NCBI RefSeq assembly: GCF_024722015.1
Contig: NZ_JANQBD010000010.1
Coordinates: forward strand, 124,001 to 188,000
From: Paenibacillus radicis (ex Xue et al. 2023)
GTDB lineage: Bacteria; Bacillota; Bacilli; Paenibacillales; NBRC-103111
Reading direction: 5' to 3'
Length of the DNA stretch: 64,000 nucleotides
Within the stretch, counting starts at the first letter, position 1. Every line of letters begins with the position of its first letter. Of this stretch, positions 27,922-36,277 are shown in pieces. Below the pieces are notes generated by a model. That model saw only the letters and a program-made list of their open reading frames with translations. It searched no databases and was not told the DNA's origin. The position numbers were made by a program, and so were the translations under genes.

Positions 27922-27950
27922 TTGACTTTCAAGAGGTCGAATGTTACGAT
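27922..27950 (+). promoter_or_regulatory. Promoter of the peroxiredoxin gene
   Basis: TTGACT (27922-27927) and TACGAT (27945-27950) with 17 bp spacing, immediately downstream of the two PerR-type boxes. Confidence 0.65.
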
Positions 27951-27993
27951 TTTAATCGAATAATCTCTAGTAATAAAAGGAGGAAATAAGCAG

Positions 27994-28542
27994 ATGGCAG
28001 AACGTTTGGTAGCTAAGCAAGCTCCGGATTTTACACTTGAAACAGCTAATGGAGACGGTGTAGGTTTCGGCAAGGTTTCTTTATCCGATTATAAAGGTAA
28101 ATGGTTGGTTTTGTTCTTCTATCCGCTTGACTTCACTTTTGTTTGCCCTACAGAAATTACAGCATTAAGCGAAAGCTATGATGAGTTCAAGAAATTGGAC
28201 GCTGAAGTACTTGGCGTTTCTGTTGATAGTGTACATACCCACCGCGCATGGATCAACACTCCTGTTGACAGCAATGGTCTTGGTAAATTGAACTTCCCGT
28301 TGGGCGCAGACTTGACTAAACAAGTTGCACGCGATTACGGCGTATTGATTGAAGAAGACGGTATCGCTCTTCGCGGCTTGTTCATTATCAGCCCTGAAGG
28401 CGAATTAAAATATCAAGTGGTCAACCACAACGATGTAGGCCGTAGCGTAGAAGAAACTTTCCGCGTTCTGGAAGCATTGCAATCCGGTGGATTGTGCCCA
28501 ATGAACTGGAAAAAAGGCGACAAGCACCTGGTTGCTCAATAA
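27994..28542 (+). CDS. 2-Cys peroxiredoxin (AhpC/TSA family)
   Basis: 182 residues, cytoplasmic thiol peroxidase that reduces H2O2 and organic or peroxynitrite peroxides. The peroxidatic Cys is in DFTFVCPTE (near 50) and the resolving Cys in GGLCPMNW (near 168), so it is a typical dimeric 2-Cys enzyme; GLFIISPEG is also typical. The Shine-Dalgarno is AAAGGAGGAA. PerR-type boxes upstream suggest peroxide induction. No AhpF reductase is encoded nearby, so electrons probably come from thioredoxin. Confidence 0.94.
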   Translation: MAERLVAKQAPDFTLETANGDGVGFGKVSLSDYKGKWLVLFFYPLDFTFVCPTEITALSESYDEFKKLDAEVLGVSVDSVHTHRAWINTPVDSNGLGKLNFPLGADLTKQVARDYGVLIEEDGIALRGLFIISPEGELKYQVVNHNDVGRSVEETFRVLEALQSGGLCPMNWKKGDKHLVAQ

Positions 28543-28584
28543 GCCGGCTTTCCTAATTTAAACAGCCTTTATCATATTTTAAAA

Positions 28585-28627
28585 AATCCCTCTGGTCTGC
28601 TATACTGCAGCTAGAGGGATTTTTGTA
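28585..28627 (+). terminator. Intrinsic terminator after the peroxiredoxin
   Basis: AAATCCCTCT pairs with AGAGGGATTT around a 19-nt spacer, and the T-run continues to 28626. Confidence 0.85.
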
Positions 28628-28648
28628 AATGAGCAGGAGGACATTCGA

Positions 28649-29032
28649 GTGGAAGTATTGGATAGTTTGAAATACAGCGAGAATCATGAATGGATTCGAG
28701 TGGAGGGCAATCGCGCTGTAATCGGTATGACTGATTTTGCACAAGAGGAGCTAGGTCAGATCGTATTCGTGGAGCTGCCTGCAGTCGGCGATGTTTTGAA
28801 AGCGGGAGAACCTTTTGGCAGCATGGAGTCGGTAAAGACTGTATCCGAGATGTATGCTCCTGTGTCAGGGAAAGTAGTGGATATTAACCGTTTGCTACAA
28901 GCGGATCCAAGCGCAATTAATATGGCGCCCTATAGTGGTGGATGGATGATCGTGATAGAAATTGCCGACCCAGCTGAGCTTGAGCAGTTATGGGATGCGC
29001 GGAAATACGAAGATACATACGGACATGAGTAA
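28649..29032 (+). CDS. gcvH: Glycine cleavage system H protein
   Basis: 127 residues. Its lipoyl arm shuttles the aminomethyl group between the P, T and L proteins; in Gram-positives it also serves as the donor site for lipoyl relay. The lipoylated Lys is in MESVKTVSE (near 63), with the flanking barrel-sandwich hybrid fold and NMAPYSGGWM. The GTG start follows AGGAGGAC. The gcvT and gcvP genes are not nearby, so this copy stands alone, as in Bacillus. Confidence 0.95.
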   Translation: MEVLDSLKYSENHEWIRVEGNRAVIGMTDFAQEELGQIVFVELPAVGDVLKAGEPFGSMESVKTVSEMYAPVSGKVVDINRLLQADPSAINMAPYSGGWMIVIEIADPAELEQLWDARKYEDTYGHE

Positions 29033-29048
29033 AAGCTTGAACATGAAT

Positions 29049-29106
29049 AAACAAGGAAGCCTCCAATGTCACTGCTGCCAGTGCGATGGAGGCTTCCTTG
29101 TTTTGA
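29049..29106. terminator. Bidirectional terminator between gcvH and the GH15 gene
   Basis: ACAAGGAAGCCTCCA pairs with TGGAGGCTTCCTTGT, a 15-bp stem with T-rich 3' flank on the plus strand. It sits between two convergent genes and can serve both. Confidence 0.85.
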
Positions 29107-29134
29107 GTCGTGGTAAGGTTTAAGCGCTTTGTTA

Positions 29135-31108
29135 TTATTTCTTGGTAAGCTGCTTGTATTTTTCCATATACTTGACCACTGCCAGCACATAAGTGGCATG
29201 TGACCAGGTTAATGGCGCTACGGAAACTGGCGCTCCATCAAAAGGATCGAGCTGTTCAGGCAAAATGCCGCTTTCTATTGCATGTTTGACGACCCACTCC
29301 AGTGTGCCTCGCGGCTTTTCGAGGTCCTCAACCGTTTTGGCATATTCGATTTCCCATTCGGCAATCCAAAGCGTACAGATAATCCACGGATTACCGGGCA
29401 CTTTCTCAATGTCGGATGAACGTTGGAAGTAATAATCGTGATAATAGCGGGCCACACCGCCAATATCGGTTTTGATGGTCAGATGCTCACGGTTTGCTTC
29501 CATCGTTTTGACGACACGATAGTCATCAGCCGGCAAAACGCCGAATTCGAATATTCCGTATACGCTGCTCTCGTAAGTACGGTCTCTCACCCATTGACCG
29601 TTTTCCTGATACAGTCCTCTTACAAAGCGCTGCTCTTCTTCATCCCACAGATGCTTCAGAATTCCCGACTTGATACGCTCTGCGGTATGTCTGTAGCGGC
29701 TGCTTCGTTCTTCATCGCCGAACAGACTACAGAAATTCGCTGCCGCGATCAGCCCGCCGTATACAGCGGAGGTTGTAAACGTAAAGATGCCATAACGTTC
29801 CTCCCACAAGTCGTAGCTGGGCTTAGGCAGGTTCAAATCCTGATCAATATAGCTCGACATGAATCGAGCTGCACGACGAATCAGGGTGCGATATAAGGAT
29901 TGCGGAAGCTCGATAGTACCGTGCTTCTGGAAGTCCTGCCACAGGGCAAACAGGACAAGAGCTGTTTCATCCTCTTGAATCGGCAGCTGTTCATTGCCGG
30001 CATGAATGTAAGGATGCCAGCTGGAGCCGACGGTTCCGTCTGGATTGTATTTATGATGGAGATAACCCTCCGGTGATAGAACATTGGCACAGAAATGGAA
30101 GAAAGGCGTAATCATCCCTTGATAGCCGGCCATGGACATCGCGTAAGCGATTAAGGCGCCATCACGAGGCCACATATAGCTGTAATGGTCACGGTTGCTT
30201 TGCATGATATCAGAGTCATTGGCTGCGATAATCGCACCATTGACATCCGTTTGTGTGCGAACAATGAGCAGGCTTTGCTTATACATCCGAATAATCTCCG
30301 GACTTAGATTGCCATAATCTCGCTCTGATTTGTTAACCCAACGCTGCCAATATACTTTGATGCGATCCAGCAGCTTGCCGGGATGGCTCTCTTTAACATA
30401 AGTGTCGAGCTTCTTGACTTCCTCCAGGTTTTTCCCGGCGGTCATCCAATAATACATCGTTTCGTTCGAGTTTGGCGGTACATGCAGCCGGAAGCTGATG
30501 GTGCTATCTACGGAGCCTTGGGCAATGGCATTGCCCATCAGATGGCCATCTTCAGCATCCCGCCATGTTCCTTCAGCATTATAAAATCTTTTGACACCTG
30601 TCGTATATTGGAAAACTCCATCGGGTCCGGTACTGCCGCTAAACATAAAATATTTATCTTTTTTATAGTGAAAGACGGTATTGTTAGAGGGGTAATAAGC
30701 TGCCGTATCCCCCACTTCGGTCTCATTGATAACCAAATCTTGATTGAAGAAAACACGAACCTCACGAACGGTATCCCGCTCATTATGAATTTGTATTCTT
30801 TTCAAGTAAATATCTTCTCGTTGATGAACTCCATCGTTAATAATAAGGGTGATACCCAAATGAGGATGTGTTGCTGTAACCTCGGTGATCAGGGAATCCT
30901 CGACATAGGAAAGATTAAAATCCCATTCCGGATCGCTTAGCCAAGCAAAGGCTCCATCAACCCATAATCCCACTCTACATTGATAGCCGCCGATGTGGTT
31001 TAATTGGCCCACATAAGGATAATATAAATCCCGCATATACGTGTACTGATCTAAGTTGATCAAAAATTTCCCGTTTCCGATGACTAATTGTCTTGGCAAT
31101 CGACCCAC
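29135..31108 (-). CDS. Glycoside hydrolase family 15 (glucoamylase-like), cytoplasmic
   Basis: 657 residues. An N-terminal beta-sandwich (about 1-260) precedes the alpha/alpha-toroid catalytic domain (about 270-650) of GH15, which removes glucose from the non-reducing ends of alpha-glucans with inversion. MWPRDGALIAYA, the general acid region IQEDETALVLFALW and the base region GILPEQLDP are visible. No signal peptide, so the target is internal: glycogen, maltodextrin or a disaccharide. The first codon GTG 31108 abuts the Shine-Dalgarno AGAAGGA; TTG 31099 has better spacing and may be the true start. Monocistronic. Confidence 0.88.
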   Translation of the reverse strand: MGRLPRQLVIGNGKFLINLDQYTYMRDLYYPYVGQLNHIGGYQCRVGLWVDGAFAWLSDPEWDFNLSYVEDSLITEVTATHPHLGITLIINDGVHQREDIYLKRIQIHNERDTVREVRVFFNQDLVINETEVGDTAAYYPSNNTVFHYKKDKYFMFSGSTGPDGVFQYTTGVKRFYNAEGTWRDAEDGHLMGNAIAQGSVDSTISFRLHVPPNSNETMYYWMTAGKNLEEVKKLDTYVKESHPGKLLDRIKVYWQRWVNKSERDYGNLSPEIIRMYKQSLLIVRTQTDVNGAIIAANDSDIMQSNRDHYSYMWPRDGALIAYAMSMAGYQGMITPFFHFCANVLSPEGYLHHKYNPDGTVGSSWHPYIHAGNEQLPIQEDETALVLFALWQDFQKHGTIELPQSLYRTLIRRAARFMSSYIDQDLNLPKPSYDLWEERYGIFTFTTSAVYGGLIAAANFCSLFGDEERSSRYRHTAERIKSGILKHLWDEEEQRFVRGLYQENGQWVRDRTYESSVYGIFEFGVLPADDYRVVKTMEANREHLTIKTDIGGVARYYHDYYFQRSSDIEKVPGNPWIICTLWIAEWEIEYAKTVEDLEKPRGTLEWVVKHAIESGILPEQLDPFDGAPVSVAPLTWSHATYVLAVVKYMEKYKQLTKK

Positions 31109-31309
31109 ATCCTTCTATTTCTGGAGTGTACTTCTTCAATTTAGAGTACCTTTTTCTTCCTGTATGGTCAATCCTAAGTAACGGATGAAAACGGATACTT
31201 AACGAAATTTTGAAAATATTTTCATTATTATGCCTTAACCATTTCTATAATTCTACTATTTCCTCTATGAATAGGAACTATACTTGCTAATTTCGATTCT
31301 TGGACAAAA

Positions 31310-31337
31310 TAAAATCTCCTGCCCGAAAGCGGAGATA
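31310..31337 (-). terminator. Terminator after the KTSC gene (minus strand)
   Basis: On the minus strand ATCTCC pairs with GGAGAT across an 11-nt loop, followed by TTTATTTTG. It lies about 90 nt downstream of the KTSC gene and upstream of the GH15 gene. The rest of 31109-31418 is AT-rich with nothing recognised. Confidence 0.65.
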
Positions 31338-31418
31338 GGGAAGCCCATAAAGAGGACGTTTATGAGTTTGATTTTACTTAGTCGATACATCCACGATAAG
31401 CTAAAGGCCAACGGATTA

Positions 31419-31634
31419 TTAAGTTGTTTGTATATTAGGAACTCGTTGAAGTTGGGTTAACCGCATGACTAAATCGTAAGGATTATCGGATTGTATCAGC
31501 TGCTGTACTTGTTCTTGATCGATATTGTCGCAAATATGGCTGTGACCCGTATGATACTGGATATGCATCTGCGAAGATTGGTCGTCGTAGCTTACATAGG
31601 CAATCTGTTTGGAACTGATGGGAATATACTTCAT
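31419..31634 (-). CDS. KTSC-domain small protein
   Basis: 71 residues from the ATG at 31634 behind AGGGAGAGGG. A longer frame (to 31697) would run into the upstream hairpin. The protein is one small alpha/beta module: SSKQIAYVSYDDQSSQMHIQYHTG then a helix, the pattern of the KTSC domain found alone or at the C-terminus of some lysyl-tRNA synthetases. Function unknown; thought to be a ligand or nucleic-acid binding module. Confidence 0.72.
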   Translation of the reverse strand: MKYIPISSKQIAYVSYDDQSSQMHIQYHTGHSHICDNIDQEQVQQLIQSDNPYDLVMRLTQLQRVPNIQTT

Positions 31635-31662
31635 GAGACCCTCTCCCTTCAAGATGGGAATG

Positions 31663-31705
31663 AAAAATCCGTATGCTGTGCAGAAGCTGCCCGGCAACGG
31701 ATTTT
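31663..31705 (-). terminator. Terminator-like hairpin in the leader of the KTSC gene
   Basis: Read on the minus strand, AAAATCCGT pairs with ACGGATTTT (9 bp, 24-nt loop) followed by TTTTTC, about 30 nt before the KTSC start codon. It looks like an intrinsic terminator in a 5' leader, hence a possible attenuator. The neighbouring 31706-31990 shows no further feature except the Shine-Dalgarno of the next gene. Confidence 0.45.
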
Positions 31706-31990
31706 CATCGTCTGCTTATATTTATGATTATTGAATCATGTTTAGACCGCAACATTTGGAGCTATTTTCCGTCTATAGTATAGGCATTTAAAATTTGCCC
31801 CTGTAAAGCGCTATCGCAATAGATTTTGAATTATACAGCAGTTCATGAATATAATATTTCCTATGGAAACCAAGTAAAAGGAAACATTTAACTGTGCGTT
31901 CATTTCGACAAAAAAAGAGGATTTCAGCAAGGTCAGGTAGAATAGAATAAAAATCGCTTTTTGCTGGAGATATCAAGGAGGCGTGATTCT

Positions 31991-32419
31991 ATGAGTTTTT
32001 GCTGCGGCGCCAGTATGATCGGAACCCAAGGAACCTTGAAGCATATTCGTACCCAGATCCACAATGTGCCTTTGTTGTTTTGCCCTGTATGCCATCGTGT
32101 CGAGGTACATCATATGGTAGAAAGCGAATACGAAATTTTGGCCGAATACGCCCATGGGGACGGAGCCCCGGAAGTGGACTTTCAGGAATATGTAGATACC
32201 CGCAGTCAAGCGGAATTATATGAGAACTGCGTCAACCATGAGAATGAGGACCCGATGGAGGTCGTGCGAAGCCAGATTGATATGTCTTTGGATCTGCTAA
32301 TGGTAGCCAAGACATGGCACGATGTCGAATGGGAAGAACAGCTTAAGAAAAGGCTGAACATTCTAAGCAAGCGCAGAAACAAGCTGAAGAACAAAAAGAC
32401 GACGCGAGGCTTAACATAA
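31991..32419 (+). CDS. Cys-rich N-terminal small protein, unknown function
   Basis: 142 residues from ATG 31991 behind AAGGAGGC; the reading frame upstream has no ribosome site. The N-terminus carries MSFCC and later FCPVCH (residues about 4-35), four Cys and nearby His able to hold a metal in a ribbon. An acidic middle part and a Lys/Arg-rich helical tail (EEQLKKRLNILSKRRNKLKNKK) follow. It looks like a YgiT-like zinc-ribbon protein, but no family is claimed. Confidence 0.65.
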   Translation: MSFCCGASMIGTQGTLKHIRTQIHNVPLLFCPVCHRVEVHHMVESEYEILAEYAHGDGAPEVDFQEYVDTRSQAELYENCVNHENEDPMEVVRSQIDMSLDLLMVAKTWHDVEWEEQLKKRLNILSKRRNKLKNKKTTRGLT

Positions 32420-32427
32420 TCGGACTT

Positions 32428-32458
32428 GACAACGTCTCGTATAGGGACGTTGTTTTAC
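32428..32458 (+). terminator. Intrinsic terminator before sigI
   Basis: ACAACGTC pairs with GACGTTGT across the loop TCGTATAGG, followed by TTTTAC. The remaining sequence to the SigI-type promoter shows nothing recognised. Confidence 0.8.
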
Positions 32459-32594
32459 TTTCAGACGAGTTGTTCTGACACAGTCATAATTTTCTCACAT
32501 ATTCATGTCAGAGAGGCTCCAAATTAGACAAAAGTCTGTGATCGGAGACGGCGATTAAAAGTTTACAATATAATGTGCCAGAAGACCTAGAACG

Positions 32595-32623
32595 ACCCCC
32601 ATAATCATCGCGGTCACAGCGAA
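32595..32623 (+). promoter_or_regulatory. Candidate SigI-dependent promoter of sigI-rsgI
   Basis: ACCCCC (32595-32600) and CGAAAA (32620-32625) are spaced 19 bp apart, just upstream of sigI. SigI promoters in Bacillus and Clostridium have a C-rich -35 of the ACCCCC kind and CGAA in the -10. The site would give the autoregulation known for sigI operons. Confidence 0.55.
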
Positions 32624-32638
32624 AAACTATAGTGTGAG

Positions 32639-33442
32639 GTGGAACGATTGCTGCTTGTTTTATTTAAGAAGTTTCTCGGAAAACGTCAATCTCACTCATC
32701 AGAAACGTCGGATTCGCTGCCACCGGAACAACTGGTGCTTCAAATTCAACAAGGTGACTTACGACTACGCAATCAATTTATTACGGATTATCAGCCGTAT
32801 GTTGCGAAAGTGACGAGCCGTTTTTGCAAAAGATATATAGACCCTGCAAGAGATGATGAATTCAGCATTGCTTTGGGTGCTTTCAATGAAGCCGTTAACC
32901 AATTTTCATCGGAGGCGGGGCGGTCGTTTCTCGGTTTTGCGGAGCAGGTCATACGGCGTCGCTTAATTGACTATGTCCGCAAAGAGCAGAGATTCGCACA
33001 CCAGACGCCTTACAGCACCTTTGAGGTTGAGGATGATGAGGATAACATTGTAAACCCGGTGGAAATTCATCAGGCTATTGAGCATTATGAGAAGCAAAAA
33101 GGGATGGAGGAACGGCGAGGAGAAATAATAGATTTGAACCGTTGCTTATCTGATTTTGGCATTCAATTTGCGGATTTGGTAGACGCGTCTCCCAAGCATG
33201 ATGATTCCAGGCAAGCTTTGTTTGCTATAGGCAGACAGCTGTCGGGGAATCCCGATTTAATGCGGACCATGCTGACGAAACGGATGCTGCCAATCAAAGA
33301 ATTATTAGATTTGGTGGAGGTGTCTAGAAAGACATTGGAGCGTAACCGCAAGTTCATTATAGCTGTTGCTTTAATTTATAATGGTCCTTATCCGTATCTT
33401 AGGGATTATTTACATATCAAGGATCAAACACAGCTTATATAG
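32639..33442 (+). CDS. sigI: RNA polymerase sigma factor SigI
   Basis: 267 residues from GTG 32639; TTG 32648 is an alternative with better spacing to GAGGTGG. SigI is a sigma-70-like factor responding to heat, envelope or, in cellulolytic clostridia, polysaccharide signals, held inactive by RsgI. Region 2 is seen in EFSIALGAFNEAVNQFSSEAGRSFLGFAEQVIRRRLIDYVRK (about residues 75-120, the typical SigI signature), and a C-terminal region with LDLVEVSRKTLERNRKFIIA as the DNA-binding helix-turn-helix. It is followed 17 nt later by its anti-sigma factor. Confidence 0.92.
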   Translation: MERLLLVLFKKFLGKRQSHSSETSDSLPPEQLVLQIQQGDLRLRNQFITDYQPYVAKVTSRFCKRYIDPARDDEFSIALGAFNEAVNQFSSEAGRSFLGFAEQVIRRRLIDYVRKEQRFAHQTPYSTFEVEDDEDNIVNPVEIHQAIEHYEKQKGMEERRGEIIDLNRCLSDFGIQFADLVDASPKHDDSRQALFAIGRQLSGNPDLMRTMLTKRMLPIKELLDLVEVSRKTLERNRKFIIAVALIYNGPYPYLRDYLHIKDQTQLI

Positions 33443-33459
33443 AGAGTGGGGGGAAGCAA

Positions 33460-34944
33460 ATGAATAAAGGCATCGTCATGGAGATGACGGATAAAAGCAT
33501 CATAGTCATGCGTCAGGATGGCAAGTTTGATAAGATTTCCAGAAAAAACCGTTCTTGCGAAGTGGGCGAGGAAATTCTATATGCTGACGCAGGTGTTAAT
33601 TGGGCTAATCCGTCTGTAGCCGGCCGTTCCGCAATGGTTGCGGCGGTCGTGTTCTGCCTCGTAGTTTTCGCCAGTTTTGCAGGCAAAATAGGCAGCTCCG
33701 AAGTCGTTGCCTATGTATCACTCGACATCAATCCTTCGGTTGAGATGGGGATTGATGAGAAGGAGCAAGTGCTCGAGCTTCGCGGCTTAAATGATGATGG
33801 ATCGGAACTGATCCAGGCGGTTGATTTTAAAGGAAAGACATTAGAGAAAGTGACAGCTTCCCTGTTGGACAAGGCTGAACAGAAGTCGCTGTCTAAGGGT
33901 GAAGCGGATATTGTAATCGCTAGTTCAATAGTCCTGGATAAAGGTACTGTCGATGATGCGAAAATTGCTGAAAAGCTTCGGCAGCAGGTAACTGAGCATA
34001 TTAAGCAAACGCATCCTGACCAGACTGCCTCCTACCAGGTAGAGGCTTTTGCTGCGCCCCAGGAGATTCGCGCGGAAGCTAACAAAAGCGGCGTATCCAT
34101 GGGTAAATATTCCGTTTATTTAAACGCCAAGAGCAACGGGGTTGAAGTGACGGTTGATGATTTAAAGAAAGAGTCTATTCATAAAATCATCAAGGATAAT
34201 TCGGATAACAAATCCGCGGTTATTCAGCCCGAGAAAGTACCGACTAAGGAAGCTATAAAAAAGCTGATAGAGGAGGAAAAGTCGGGCGAATTGGATAAGA
34301 AGCTCGATGAGAAGAAGAAAGAACGGGCAGCCAAAGATAAAGATACCGGGAAGAACACGAATACAACCAATAACGGTAAAACGGATCCGAAAAAGCCTGC
34401 TGTTGGAAACAATAACAACAATAAAGAGGATGACCGCAAGGATGACAAAAAGACCGGCGGCTCTCCTGCCACTACCAAACCAAATACTTCAAAGCCGGAT
34501 ACTACAAAACCAGGAACTCAATCTCCTGGTAGTGTTCGTCCCGTAGATAACAAGAAGGATGACGGTAAGGACGACGATAAAAAGAATGACCCTAAGCACG
34601 ATAATAAGAACGATAGCAAAAATGATAATAAAAACGATAATAAAAACGACAACAAGAAAGACAATGATCCTAAAAAGGATGACGGCAAGAAGGACGATAA
34701 CAAAAAAGATGACCCCAAGCGTAATGATGATAATAAACAGCAGGACGTCAAGAAAAACGACGATAAAAATGATGATAAAAAAAACGATGATAAGAAGAAA
34801 GCAGATGATTTGAAAAAAGAGCTGGAAAAGAAGAACGAGACTCAGAAAAAAGATGATAAGGCCGATGATCGGAAAAAAGAAACGGACACTAAAAAAGAAT
34901 CGGACAACAAGAAAGACACGGATAACAAGAATGATAAGCGCTAA
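33460..34944 (+). CDS. rsgI: Anti-sigma-I factor RsgI with long Lys/Asp/Asn-rich tail
   Basis: 494 residues. The cytoplasmic RsgI_N domain (about 2-55) binds SigI; one membrane helix (about 60-78) follows; then the periplasmic domain with YVSLDINPSVE, whose Asn-Pro bond (91-92) matches the autocleavage site reported for RsgI proteins. Instead of a carbohydrate-binding module, the C-terminal 200 residues are low complexity: a Pro/Thr stretch near 330-355 and then KDD, KND, DDKK repeats, which should be extended, highly charged and able to thread the cell wall. The Shine-Dalgarno is GGGGGAAG. The tail DNA is A-rich and repetitive. Confidence 0.92.
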   Translation: MNKGIVMEMTDKSIIVMRQDGKFDKISRKNRSCEVGEEILYADAGVNWANPSVAGRSAMVAAVVFCLVVFASFAGKIGSSEVVAYVSLDINPSVEMGIDEKEQVLELRGLNDDGSELIQAVDFKGKTLEKVTASLLDKAEQKSLSKGEADIVIASSIVLDKGTVDDAKIAEKLRQQVTEHIKQTHPDQTASYQVEAFAAPQEIRAEANKSGVSMGKYSVYLNAKSNGVEVTVDDLKKESIHKIIKDNSDNKSAVIQPEKVPTKEAIKKLIEEEKSGELDKKLDEKKKERAAKDKDTGKNTNTTNNGKTDPKKPAVGNNNNNKEDDRKDDKKTGGSPATTKPNTSKPDTTKPGTQSPGSVRPVDNKKDDGKDDDKKNDPKHDNKNDSKNDNKNDNKNDNKKDNDPKKDDGKKDDNKKDDPKRNDDNKQQDVKKNDDKNDDKKNDDKKKADDLKKELEKKNETQKKDDKADDRKKETDTKKESDNKKDTDNKNDKR

Positions 34945-34968
34945 ACGCTTCTTGCTTGCTTAATGTTT

Positions 34969-35008
34969 GACACAAAGGCCCATAAGGGCTGATGTGTCTC
35001 TTTTTTTT
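34969..35008 (+). terminator. Intrinsic terminator after sigI-rsgI
   Basis: GACACA and TGTGTC enclose an AGGCC/GGGCT stem; TCTTTTTTTT follows. Confidence 0.8.
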
Positions 35009-35200
35009 GCACATAAATTTACAGACCTTCATGACGGAGGATGGATGGGTGTGATAAAATGAGAACTTGAATATACATAGAAAATTGTGTAAGGGAAATT
35101 CAAAAAAATTGATTTGGAACATGCTTATTGGCGGGGAGAATTGCAGGCTTTTTAGTGAAGTGATGTTATAAGTTAATATGGGAATAGGGGAGAATAAGCC

Positions 35201-36217
35201 GTGAGATATACTTTATTTGGTCAAACAGGTCATCGAGTATCAGCTCTGGGATTCGGAGCGATGAATCTGCCAGGAGTTCCGTTGCAGCAAGCAGGAGATG
35301 CGCTAAATTACGCATTGGATCACGGCATCAATTATATCGATACGGCGGCGGGCTACCGCAACAGCGAGGAGATTATCGGTGAAACGATAGCGCACCGTCG
35401 TTCGGAATATTTTTTGGCAACGAAGACGAATAAGCGGGATTACGCATCAGCCAAGGAAGAAATCGAACGCAGCCTGGTACGCATGAAAACCGATGTTATA
35501 GATTTATTGCAAATTCACTATGTCAACTATGTCAATGAGTACAAAGCGGCTATGGATGAGAACGGAGCTTACAAAGCCGCGCTGGAGATGAAAGAAGCAG
35601 GAAAGGTTAGATTTATTGGAATTACTGGACATAGACCGGAGCTGCTGACGAAATGGATCAGCAACGGGCAATTCGATCAGGTTCTGTTTCACCTGAATTT
35701 AGCTCAACCGTTTGCATTGAATGAGCTGATTCCGAAGCTAACGGAAATGGGAATGGGCAAGGTAGCAATGAAGCCTCTGTCTGGCGGATTTATTCAACCG
35801 GTCGAGAAAGCGATACGTTTCCCTTACAGTCAGGATGTGAACGTAATTATATCCGGTATGGTAAGCGTGGATGAGGTTAAAGAAAACTTGGCAGCCATGG
35901 AGCAAGAAGTTGGACAAGCTGAGCGTCAAGAGCTGGAAGAGCTGGCACTGCAGCTGGGAACTCATAATTGCCGCCGCTGTAATTACTGCTCCTGTCCCGT
36001 TGATGTAAAAATTCCGGATATTATGATTTCGAGCAAAATTCGCGATGTATTCGGATTGCTTCCGAAAGGCGAAGGATTTTTTGAAAAGCAAAAGGACAGT
36101 ATCATGTCCTGTGCTGATTACGAGCCCTGTAAGGAGAAGCCGCTTTGCGAGCAGCAATGTCCGTATCATCTACCGATGCAGAGGGTTGTGCAAGAGGCGG
36201 CTTCGTACTATAGCTAA
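35201..36217 (+). CDS. Aldo/keto reductase with C-terminal iron-sulfur cysteines
   Basis: 338 residues. The TIM-barrel AKR domain (about 1-240) keeps the Asp/Tyr pair in YIDTAAGY, the Lys in LATKTNK and His in LLQIHYVN, so it should be an NADPH-dependent carbonyl reductase. The C-terminal extension has two Cys groups, NCRRCNYCSCP (near 255) and CADYEPC..PLCEQQCP (near 305-325), enough for ferredoxin-like 4Fe-4S centres, as in COG1453-type oxidoreductases. Substrate unknown. The GTG start has only a weak ribosome site (GGGGAG). Confidence 0.85.
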   Translation: MRYTLFGQTGHRVSALGFGAMNLPGVPLQQAGDALNYALDHGINYIDTAAGYRNSEEIIGETIAHRRSEYFLATKTNKRDYASAKEEIERSLVRMKTDVIDLLQIHYVNYVNEYKAAMDENGAYKAALEMKEAGKVRFIGITGHRPELLTKWISNGQFDQVLFHLNLAQPFALNELIPKLTEMGMGKVAMKPLSGGFIQPVEKAIRFPYSQDVNVIISGMVSVDEVKENLAAMEQEVGQAERQELEELALQLGTHNCRRCNYCSCPVDVKIPDIMISSKIRDVFGLLPKGEGFFEKQKDSIMSCADYEPCKEKPLCEQQCPYHLPMQRVVQEAASYYS

Positions 36218-36277
36218 TAGCTGAGCAGAGAAATGAAGAACCCGTCTCTGTGAGGTACAAATTGGAGGCTCATACCG

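Noticed and set aside
34224..34751. Antisense Leu/Ser-rich frames opposite the rsgI tail
   Set aside because: Expected complement of Lys/Asp-rich repeats; low complexity, no start context.
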